Shown: positions 20,501-27,991 of the stretch, piece by piece | Position numbering within the stretch: position 1 is the first letter of the stretch | Layout: the number at the start of each line of letters is the position of its first letter | From: Adiantum capillus-veneris | Taxonomy: Eukaryota; Streptophyta; Polypodiopsida; Polypodiales; Pteridaceae | Assembly (NCBI GenBank): GCA_014529385.2 | Contig: CM043969.1 | Coordinates: 12,234,648-12,298,647, forward strand | Direction of reading: 5' to 3' | DNA: 64,000 bases | The notes under the pieces: model-generated | Told to the model about the DNA's origin: nothing | The model's input: the letters and a program-made list of their open reading frames with translations, nothing else | Database searches by the model: none | Made by a program: the position numbers and the translations under genes

Positions 20501-22948
20501 AAGAACAACCAAACACAAGAACAGAGGTGGATGACATACCCAAACGCGGAATTGGAAAAGCAGAGACTTGAAATGTGCCAGAGAATGATCGAGACTGCAC
20601 AAGCCTTATTAGAACCACCAAAAGAAACAATGACTTGTGGAAAGGAAAACCCAATTCAGCAAGAGACTATCGTTTCACGGGTATCTGAAAAGACTCCCAG
20701 TGCACAAAAGCCTGAAAATACACAAAAGGATGACCGCAGAGTATTGAACACAACCGATCAGGAGATAGAGAGTTTTCATCCAGTCATACAGAGGATTTGC
20801 GGAAAAGATGAGGATTACAATGAATTTTGGAAACAAGTGAGAGAGGCAAACTTTGCAAACGAGCTAAGTTGCCAAGCTAATCAGACAAATTGGGAAAAGG
20901 ACATCAGGAATCCTCCCATAGTGGAATTTGAGGCAGGATCTCAAGTGGACTTGGATTTGCAATCTTACTGGGGAGATGGGGGCTCTGTTAGAACAATGGA
21001 AAGCAAACCTCATTCACTGAAAACCTTACCTTCATACTTAGGAGAGTATGAAGCAAAATCCGAGATTAGAGCACTTCCCTCACGAAAAATCTCATCAGAA
21101 AAAGTCATGGACTCGCAAGGATTGATAGAGATTTTGTCAACACCAGTGTCATGCACTATCACTCTAGCTGAGATTTTGAGGCTAAGACCACATATGTGGA
21201 CCACTGTAGGAAAATGCTTGGAGAAATTCGGGATAAAAGATCCAACATCGAGATTGCAAGAGAGCATAGAGGAGCTGAGCAAACCACAAAAGAACGCTAA
21301 GCCTGTACCCTTAAACAAGGTCGGAGAGTATTGCGAAGGTGAAGAGGGGAATACAACCTTACCAGTTGAATTCCAAGGAGTGAAGACGATGGCAATACTA
21401 GACAGCGGAGCAGGTGTAGCCATTGCTACAAAAGAAATCTGGAAAAAATGGGGGAAACCAGCAATAAGGAAGACTAGGTTGAAACTCCAATTAGCAGATG
21501 GACACATGGAGAAACCTATGGGGTTATTAGAGAAAGTTGTAGTGACTTCTTGCGGCATTGAATACGAACATACTTTTGCTATTGTCGATTTTGGCAAGGA
21601 GAATAACTATGATATCATACTGGGAAGACCATTCATGAGACAGTTGAAAATGGTCCAGGATTGGGGCTACGATCACATATACCTGAGAAGTATGGAAACC
21701 ACTACACGTGTGAACCTGAAAGACCATAGCTACAAAGATGTGAACCGAACACCGGTAGAGGAGTTTGATTCAGCTACTTTGGCGGGATCCGAATTTCCAG
21801 CTTGGTTAGGTAAACCCAAGGAGTTATGGATGTGTGGAGCTTCGAAATGTGGAAGTCTGAAACGAGAAGAATGTGTTTTAGAAAGGGCTATCGAAGACGA
21901 AACTTATGTAGGAGAACCCTTTCCAGAGGACACGTTTGAACCATTAGAATGGACACACATTCTAGCAACCCTAGATGTTTGTGCAACTCCGGATGGTCCC
22001 ACAACGAAATTTTGCGACAAGGACGGGTACGACGTGGTTCTGTATTTCATGTTGAGAACTGTACTCAAAAAAGAAACTGAAAAGAACGATACACTGGAAA
22101 AGGAAGATGAAGAAGAGGTGTTTCATGACATTCCCAATCATCCAGAGTGGGGAAATGAAGCAGACAACGAGTCAACGGACAATTCAAGTGGAAACGAAGA
22201 AACTATAATGGATGTCCGATTTTATGATTTTCCGAACCAAACTAAACAACGCCAGAAACACTATAGAGCAAAGAAAAAAACAAAAGGGGTTAGAACCAAT
22301 CCGATGCCTAGAATAAGAGGAAAAAATCAATTCTTAATGCTAGTAAAGGCTGAAGATTGTGTTAAGGATAAGATTTCTGGAAGAATGAGAGGCAGTGATC
22401 AAAAGAGCTTACGAAAAGACAAAAGAGGCTCAAGAAATCAAGTTCAAAATAATGGAACGAAAACTGAAACAGAAAAATCAGAAAAGAACAAGCGCAACAG
22501 AGAACACACGGAGTCCAAGCTAGAACGTAGAAACAAGTACAGAGAGCTCAAGAAAACTCTGAAGGAAGTTTGGACGACAGAAATTGAGAGTGGAGAGGAC
22601 GAAAACGTCAAAATCAAGGAAAACATGGATGTTCCCTCTCACTATAGGAAATTCACAATAGAGGATAGGAAGGTGATATTAACCCCACCTATTCGAGAGA
22701 GGAAGGAGAACGAATCTTACGACGGACCGGAGGATGCAAAAAAAATTTATTTAGCAGCTCCAGGTGAGACGCCTAGACCGGTGTACATAGCCACAGATTT
22801 GTCTCCAAGCGAGGAAGAGAGACTTTTGAGTCTTCTCAGAGAGTACAGGGATGTGTTTGCATGGTCTTATAAGGACTTAAAGGGAGTTGACCCATCGATA
22901 TACCAACACTCAATCCCACTGAAACAAGACGCAAAGCCTAGCAGATAG
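17558..22948 (+). CDS. Element A gag-protease polyprotein
   Basis: I take the ATG at 17558 (MNLRSGRNL); the frame is open a little upstream and another ATG at 17762 is possible. About 380-550 residues in is the gag capsid domain (VAKCMPKKYGGSGD ... EFGLTLEGTALTWF ... VSQIYAFKQREHEKVKEASL). Near residue 795 are two zinc knuckles of the form C-x2-C-x3-H-x4-C. The first has Y in place of the last cysteine and the second (CTECGVTHFIEDC) is intact. Near residue 1280 is the retropepsin: ILDSGAGVAIA, then ILGRPF about 75 residues later. A charged, lysine-rich region follows. Gag packages the RNA and protease matures the polyprotein. The frame ends at UAG 22946-22948 and continues in the same frame into pol. 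It is much longer than usual gag-protease. Confidence 0.92.
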   Translation: MNLRSGRNLRNNQPKQGEPASAISTEGSVNQSWVQPLEPIFEGSVSDTSSERSYEIFTEHLNLNNRENMAAGSSNPSATMKLLFIKYQYDNEQGAKIYKDGMDRYCVKIEDRPSEFKDLVPVSYSGDRYLDDEGTMYLVVLNPNIVDKWGLMGTKAKIDEELEEKAPIMNFPNARLRRENETTRINTDNIYVGLYKYNNGEQDLYYRCEEPYTGELTYQKRLYVFTYTEGSEVKIAAYDKYGRQYSTMGKKELEGYTYFGGPLHQYYVTSSSHRPAPTNGVQNSMTTGGQRTQVADSFSQPWDSKLGPMGSLHSRESMETNRGSAVPIPTYTTPGPRFEAEPSHLPPSSRFRAGEPTRVTHEVHNARESFSRDTGAMRLVADHRRMRPSQVAKCMPKKYGGSGDPYAHVSLFKQVLRAEQITDFHTQYEEFGLTLEGTALTWFQPMNIGGFHDIDHLLREFAEEFSKRGIKHNTVSQIYAFKQREHEKVKEASLRFKQYIERCPVRERPQDDRLSVLFIEGLRNDTLKKDLHLKACTSFEQVTREALYLVDNCTVYGEVSADTDFASSSSSSVAIETTTKKNVQTTTMPNVEQMIEDALKRMAPYQKPLPKTLKWCAIEQKWTNHPTEECYYNKGYVREHQYAPPALLAPPQVHPVPRYPTGNVPGPMGIERPQPVLGQQPPLPGARPVGIRYAPTLENQEEQALVPVQAYYEESGAHMSPTVYYPPEEPKQPEPWGMMGNVGIPTITSASDEERYNLDARTLMFIAHGGLTGQRPSYPQRTNQAGPRPALGPCYKCGGDHLMNVYPHTEIIRINAYCTECGVTHFIEDCSKNPNKVQKTTLNMLETIPTSSGSENETLIPTQVVTRAQAEKTTRELENGKLATEVVSQGPRSQKNTWKARKARMKLRKEREDAILAEELKQTKARLEKLESQNGKREMSPERTKQKSIKETTSLSSGGSVLVDKVHEPLDALMRAYEARLKNNQTQEQRWMTYPNAELEKQRLEMCQRMIETAQALLEPPKETMTCGKENPIQQETIVSRVSEKTPSAQKPENTQKDDRRVLNTTDQEIESFHPVIQRICGKDEDYNEFWKQVREANFANELSCQANQTNWEKDIRNPPIVEFEAGSQVDLDLQSYWGDGGSVRTMESKPHSLKTLPSYLGEYEAKSEIRALPSRKISSEKVMDSQGLIEILSTPVSCTITLAEILRLRPHMWTTVGKCLEKFGIKDPTSRLQESIEELSKPQKNAKPVPLNKVGEYCEGEEGNTTLPVEFQGVKTMAILDSGAGVAIATKEIWKKWGKPAIRKTRLKLQLADGHMEKPMGLLEKVVVTSCGIEYEHTFAIVDFGKENNYDIILGRPFMRQLKMVQDWGYDHIYLRSMETTTRVNLKDHSYKDVNRTPVEEFDSATLAGSEFPAWLGKPKELWMCGASKCGSLKREECVLERAIEDETYVGEPFPEDTFEPLEWTHILATLDVCATPDGPTTKFCDKDGYDVVLYFMLRTVLKKETEKNDTLEKEDEEEVFHDIPNHPEWGNEADNESTDNSSGNEETIMDVRFYDFPNQTKQRQKHYRAKKKTKGVRTNPMPRIRGKNQFLMLVKAEDCVKDKISGRMRGSDQKSLRKDKRGSRNQVQNNGTKTETEKSEKNKRNREHTESKLERRNKYRELKKTLKEVWTTEIESGEDENVKIKENMDVPSHYRKFTIEDRKVILTPPIRERKENESYDGPEDAKKIYLAAPGETPRPVYIATDLSPSEEERLLSLLREYRDVFAWSYKDLKGVDPSIYQHSIPLKQDAKPSR
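22946..22948 (+). other. Single in-frame UAG between protease and reverse transcriptase
   Basis: The codon order is AGC AGA TAG AGA CCA TAC. In other plant gypsy proteins this place reads R-Q-R-P-Y, so TAG stands where CAG (Gln) is expected. It is either a C-to-T nonsense mutation or a readthrough stop. The frame is otherwise open for about 3,200 codons. Confidence 0.85.
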
Positions 22949-25900
22949 AGACCATACACATATAATGATACTTTTGCTAAGCGAATCAAGGAAGAGATAG
23001 ATAAGCTAATGGAAGCTGAATTCATATACGAGATTGAACACACTGATTGGGTATCTCCGATTGTGGTAGTACCTAAGAAGAACGGAAAACTCCGAGTGTG
23101 TGTCAACTTAAAGAAAGTGAATGCTGCAACAATCAGGGACAATTATCCCCTGCCGATAACTGATCATGTTCTAGAGCATGTATCAGGGAAAACAGCATAC
23201 TCCTTTCTTGATGGTTTTTCAGGATATAACCAGCTAGCCATAGCACTGGAAGATCAACATAAAACAGCTTTTGCAACGGAGTGGGGAATTTATGCTTATC
23301 GGGTTATGCCTTTTGGTCTAACCAATGCTCCCGCAACCTTCCAGAGGCTGATGACGCATGCTTTCAAAGAATACTTAAGGCTGTTTCTAGAAATCTACAT
23401 GGATGACTTATGTGTACATTCTCTTCTGAGAGATGAGCATCTAGAACACCTAAGAAAAGTATTTGAGAAATGTAGGACATATCGCATTTGTCTCAATCCT
23501 GAGAAATGTGTGTTTATGGTCCGACAGGGCAGAATTCTGGGACATATTGTCTCACAAAACGGAATATCCACGGATTTAGAGAAGATAAAAGTTATAGTGG
23601 ATATGCCTAGACCAACCAATGCGAAACAAGTACAGAGCTTTATGGGACATTGTGGATATTATAGACGATTCATTTACATGTACGCTATAATAGGCCAACC
23701 ACTTTACAGGCTAATAGTGAACTTTGAATGGACAGAGGAGTGTGAGGAATCGTTCAAGAAATTGAAAGAGGCACTCATTACCGCTCCAGTCTTGAAATCA
23801 CCAGATTGGGAGAAGATATTCCATGTGCATATAGATGCTTCGGCATATGCAATAGGATGCATTCTGGCTCAGCCAGAAGAAGGAAACATGGATTTTCCTA
23901 TCTGTTACGCCAGTCGACAGCTCAACCATGCAGAGAAGAATTACACCACAACAGAGCGAGAAGGATTAGGAATGATATATGCTGTGAAGAAATTTCGGCA
24001 TTATCTTCTAGCCAACAAGTTTGTGTTTTTTACGGATCACCAAGCCTTGCTCTACCTAGTGAATAAACCATGCAATACCGGGAGAATAGTGAGATGGTTC
24101 ATTATCTTACTGGAATTCGACTTCACGGTAGTAGTAAAGAAAGGAAAAACACATCTTAGAGCTGATCATCTTTCGCGATTGACGAATGGAGAAGACCCTA
24201 TAGGAGTAGATGACGACATGCCAGACGCGTACTTGTTCAACATAGAAATGATACCGAGGTGGTCTCAAAATGTCGTTAACCTATTAACCTATGGAGGAGA
24301 GTTCGATAGAAGAGAATACAACCTGAAACATATTGCTATTCAGCAATCCAAGAATCTTCAATTGATTGCAGGAAGGTTGTATCAATTGGGAAATGATCAT
24401 GTTTTACGACTATGCATCAATCCTGAGGAATATAGTATATATCTGCGCGAAGCACATGTTCAGGAATGTGCATTTCATTGTTCAAGAAGGAACACATATA
24501 GGAATTTGTTACAATTGGGAGTCTATTGGCCAGGAATGAAAGAAAGCGTACATGAATATGTCACTGTATGTATTGTATGTTCATCAAAACCGCCAGCCGA
24601 GTATTCGACATTATATCAGATAATGATCGCTCCAGAATGGAGTCAGTATATTGTTGAATATCTCACAAATAGAACTTTCCCAGAAGGAACGTCAAAAGCT
24701 CGTCAGAAATCTGTAGAGACAGAAGCTAGAGATTACGCTTTAATAGGAGATCAACTCTATAAGAGAGGTAAAGACAACCAGCTTAGGATTTGCGCATCAG
24801 AGTCTGAGTATGTGATAATCCTAGAGCAAGCTCATGGAGGAGTAGGTGGAGGCCATTTCTCAGGTGATAAGACAGCAAAACTTGTCTTAGCCGCAGGAAT
24901 ATGGTGGCCAACATTACATATGGACGCTGAGGAATACGTTAAAAGGTGTGATGACTGTCAGCGGACCAAAGTACCACTTAAAAGAGATGATATGCCGCTT
25001 AGACCAATGATGGGGGCAAGAGCTTTTGCAAAATGGGGGATTGATTATGTTGGACCCATTTCACCTCCTGCATATAAGACTCATGCACAATACATCATTG
25101 TGGCTACAGACTATCTAACAAAGTGGGTCGAAGCAAAGGCAACTCAAAAAGCAGATGCCAGGACCACGGCACAATTTCTATATGAATACGTCTTTGTACG
25201 ATATGGATTGCCAATAGAAATTGTGAGTGATCGAGGCACACATTTCATAAATGAAGTGATAGAGATCCTTCTAGATGAATTCATGGTAATCCATAGGAAA
25301 TCAGCCCCGTATCATCCACAAGCAAACGGACAAGCTGAAGCAACAAACAAAACCATATGCACGGTCCTTACGAAGATTGTATCTGAGTCGAGAACTGACT
25401 GGGACCAGAAGTTGCATTCAACATTATGGGCATATAGGGTAGCATATAAAACATCAATAGGAACGACCCCATATAACATGGTTTTTGGGCTAAATGCTAT
25501 CTTACCAATAGAATTCTTGATTTCAACCTTAAGGGTGGCTAAGGATCTAGAGTGGACAGGGCACGAGCTCTCTGATAGAATAGATGACCTGGAAAAGCTA
25601 GATGAGCTTCGCCTAAAAGCAGTAGCTTCCATCTACGCTCAAAAAAGGCGACAAAAGGAATTTTTTGATAAGCATGTGCGGACTAAAGAGTTTAAAGTTG
25701 GGGACTATGTCCTAGTTTACACTCTGAAACAGCATGCTAAGAAGCTTAAAAAGCGAGGGATGGGACCTCTGGTGATTAAAGATCTATCACCAAGTGGAGC
25801 CGTCAAGCTTGCTACATTAGACGGAGAAGAAATGCCCAATTGGATTAGTGGATGCAGAGTGAAAAAGTATCTGTTGCCGCTAACACAAGACATGCTTCTC

Positions 25901-27160
25901 AAAATACATCAAGAAAAGCTGCGTGTCCAAAAAAAGAAAAAGATTGTAGAGGAAGCGCAAGCTGAGGCGAAGGAAAGAATGGAGAAAAGAAGACTACTGC
26001 GTCAGAAACAGCGCAATGAAGGAGCAATACGAATAAACGCAGTTAGTATAACAGAAATGGGGAATGACAAAGAAGAACCCATCATTGAATGCAAAGTAGG
26101 GACCAACCAAATTAAAGCCAGAGCACTATTGGATTCACGAGCTCAAGCGAACCTACTTTCACTCAGTTTGTATAGACAATTGACAACTGACACGAAATTA
26201 CAAACTGCCAAGCAAGAGTTAAAAAGTTACTCTGAGAACTCAATCAAAACTGTCGGATGCACAGTTTTACATATACAGATTAACCATTATGTGTATCCTC
26301 ATATGTTTTACGTGGTTGAAGACCAAGCTACACAACATCCATTATTGCTAGGACAACCATGGCAGAAGCAATACAATGCAATGATTGACTGGAGTTCTAA
26401 ATCAATGCTTATCAAATACGAAGGTGAAAGTCAATCAGTTAAGTTCACCAAAGGAGAAGAGCCAACTCCAAAGGACGAATCCAAAGACAAAGATAAACAA
26501 CAACCAGAGAAAAAGAAGAAGCAATGGCAACCAAAAGTTTCTATACAACCGAATTACTCTTCGACGAGGAATTCTCGACAGTGGATAAGGAAGACAAGCA
26601 ATAATATAACAGCTCAACCTTGGAAAAAAACGGAGTCACAGTTGGTATGGAGACCAAAAAAGGCTGTGCCAGAGAACACAAAGGTGGAAAACAGAGTCTT
26701 CAATACTAGACAACGGAGTGATCCCCGACAATCAAGGAAAGTGAAACAGATCTGGATTCCAAAGAAGGTCATGACGGCACAAAGCTACAGCAAGCAAATT
26801 TGGATCCCAAAGATTTGTAAACAGGAACTCCCTTCAATACAATCAACGAAAACTCCTAGGTATTTCAAGGCGAGGGAATCAACACACATAACAAAGCAAG
26901 TTTGGGTCGCAAAGAGTTTGTGGCAAGCACAAGCAAAGCGGAGGCAGATTTGGATTGTGAAAAAAGACAACAAGGTAATGAAGAACCCATCTACTGATTC
27001 TACTACCGAAGTACCAAAACCAACCCAAAACCCAACCACCAATCCTTCAATCAAACAAAGAGCAGCTTTATTGGAAAGAATGTTGTATCGTCGCTCTACA
27101 ATTGCATTGGGAACTTATGACCAAAACAACTACAATGCTTCACCCACAAACACTTCATAG
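22949..27160 (+). CDS. Element A pol: RT, RNase H, integrase, second protease-like domain, tail
   Basis: Residue numbers are from the first Met at 23009. RT covers about 1-210, with active site YMDDL near 128. RNase H covers 264-395 (HIDASAYAIGCIL, TDHQALLYL, ADHLSRL). Two zinc domains, each H-x6-H...C-x2-C, lie near 480-545 and 604-660. The integrase core has D in WGIDYVGP, D in VSDRGTHF and E in GQAEATNK. A GPY/F-type domain follows near 890-960, with no chromodomain. A second retropepsin-like domain is at 1027-1134, with DSR in place of DSG. The tail at 1170-1320 repeats Q-x-W-x-x-K. The protein copies RNA to DNA and integrates it. The enzymatic residues of RT, RNase H and integrase appear intact. 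Confidence 0.93.
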   Translation, partial: RPYTYNDTFAKRIKEEIDKLMEAEFIYEIEHTDWVSPIVVVPKKNGKLRVCVNLKKVNAATIRDNYPLPITDHVLEHVSGKTAYSFLDGFSGYNQLAIALEDQHKTAFATEWGIYAYRVMPFGLTNAPATFQRLMTHAFKEYLRLFLEIYMDDLCVHSLLRDEHLEHLRKVFEKCRTYRICLNPEKCVFMVRQGRILGHIVSQNGISTDLEKIKVIVDMPRPTNAKQVQSFMGHCGYYRRFIYMYAIIGQPLYRLIVNFEWTEECEESFKKLKEALITAPVLKSPDWEKIFHVHIDASAYAIGCILAQPEEGNMDFPICYASRQLNHAEKNYTTTEREGLGMIYAVKKFRHYLLANKFVFFTDHQALLYLVNKPCNTGRIVRWFIILLEFDFTVVVKKGKTHLRADHLSRLTNGEDPIGVDDDMPDAYLFNIEMIPRWSQNVVNLLTYGGEFDRREYNLKHIAIQQSKNLQLIAGRLYQLGNDHVLRLCINPEEYSIYLREAHVQECAFHCSRRNTYRNLLQLGVYWPGMKESVHEYVTVCIVCSSKPPAEYSTLYQIMIAPEWSQYIVEYLTNRTFPEGTSKARQKSVETEARDYALIGDQLYKRGKDNQLRICASESEYVIILEQAHGGVGGGHFSGDKTAKLVLAAGIWWPTLHMDAEEYVKRCDDCQRTKVPLKRDDMPLRPMMGARAFAKWGIDYVGPISPPAYKTHAQYIIVATDYLTKWVEAKATQKADARTTAQFLYEYVFVRYGLPIEIVSDRGTHFINEVIEILLDEFMVIHRKSAPYHPQANGQAEATNKTICTVLTKIVSESRTDWDQKLHSTLWAYRVAYKTSIGTTPYNMVFGLNAILPIEFLISTLRVAKDLEWTGHELSDRIDDLEKLDELRLKAVASIYAQKRRQKEFFDKHVRTKEFKVGDYVLVYTLKQHAKKLKKRGMGPLVIKDLSPSGAVKLATLDGEEMPNWISGCRVKKYLLPLTQDMLLKIHQEKLRVQKKKKIVEEAQAEAKERMEKRRLLRQKQRNEGAIRINAVSITEMGNDKEEPIIECKVGTNQIKARALLDSRAQANLLSLSLYRQLTTDTKLQTAKQELKSYSENSIKTVGCTVLHIQINHYVYPHMFYVVEDQATQHPLLLGQPWQKQYNAMIDWSSKSMLIKYEGESQSVKFTKGEEPTPKDESKDKDKQQPEKKKKQWQPKVSIQPNYSSTRNSRQWIRKTSNNITAQPWKKTESQLVWRPKKAVPENTKVENRVFNTRQRSDPRQSRKVKQIWIPKKVMTAQSYSKQIWIPKICKQELPSIQSTKTPRYFKARESTHITKQVWVAKSLWQAQAKRRQIWIVKKDNKVMKNPSTDSTTEVPKPTQNPTTNPSIKQRAALLERMLYRRSTIALGTYDQNNYNASPTNTS

Positions 27161-27181
27161 TCGTCCGGGAGGACTCAGACT

Positions 27182-27195
27182 AGGAGGGGGGGAGG
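27182..27195 (+). other. Internal polypurine tract PPT1 of element A, with upstream hairpin
   Basis: AGGAGGGGGGGAGG begins 22 bases after the pol stop codon. It is preceded by GTCCGGGAGGAC (GTCC/GGAC stem). It closely resembles the 3' tract before the LTR at 33272-33283 but is followed by 6 kb of interior. It is a candidate second plus-strand priming site. Confidence 0.65.
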
Positions 27196-27907
27196 TATAC
27201 AGGAGCTACAAAGCAGCTACAAGCGGAAAAAACAAAGAAAAACAAAAATTATATTACAAGGGCAGTGTCTTACATGATTTTGCAATTTTTTATGTTTGAT
27301 TGCGGATATTGATAATATTTATGCCCTTATATACCTTGTTTTGCAACAAGAAGAGATCAAATGATGAATTTGGGTCTCTAGATGTGTAAATATCACTAAA
27401 TAAGAGTGTTTTTGGAGCTAAAAAGTGGAAAAAAGTGGTAATCCAAGTCCAAAAATCACAAAGAAGTGTATATTCATATACACAGGGTTACCAGCTATTT
27501 ATCGTGTATGTTTGGAATTTTTTTTGGCTTCAATTTGCTATTTTCCTTTATTTTTTATGATTTCTTAATAAAAATAAAAGAAAAATAAAAAAGCAGGTGA
27601 AATGAGATCGGAAAAAAGAAAAGAATAGACGGCGATGATCCTAATGACAAGGGCAACCCATGGTAAAAATGGGGTACAATTCTGAAAAAGTTGCGGAAAG
27701 CCCGAAATGACAGAATTTTGGCAAAGTGGACAGATTTCTCAGAAACAGGTCAAATGGAGTCCAAATTGAGAAATTTCAAATCCTAAAGTGCATTTCATGA
27801 CGAGATAGGAGCACATGTCAAATTTGGTAACAAGTGATCCGGGAAGCCCGAAGTTAAGTATTTTTCACTTCACTATCAAGCTCATTTCCACTATTACCTT
27901 CTTGGAG
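27196..27907 (+). other. Element A spacer between PPT1 and the ORF3 leader exon
   Basis: No gene is seen. The end (CATTTCCACTATTACCTTCTTGGAG) is pyrimidine-rich and parallels the E sequence before its 84-nt exon, so I read 27906-27907 as a 3' splice site. Confidence 0.5.
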
Positions 27908-27991
27908 AGAGCAAAGAGCACACAGGAGCATCCGACCTTCTACCGCCTTCTACGACGGCTACGAGAGCTCAGAGGACACCAGGCATGAGAG
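27908..27991 (+). other. Predicted 84-nt ORF3 leader exon of element A
   Basis: Bounded by a pyrimidine tract plus AG and by ATGAGAG|GTAGAC. It is exactly as long as the E counterpart (8843-8926), although most of the sequence between differs. The ATG at 27985 would start ORF3 as M-R-G-S-M after splicing to 29972. Its upstream partner is probably a leader donor near 16188 or 16452. Confidence 0.62.

Noticed and set aside
21010-21597. Long antisense frame over the protease of A (and similar ones over RT and integrase).
   Set aside because: Shadow frames of strongly coding sequence with no domain.
25680-25900. Chromodomain after the integrase of A.
   Set aside because: The sequence after the core is a GPY/F-type domain; the aromatic cage pattern of a chromodomain is not visible.
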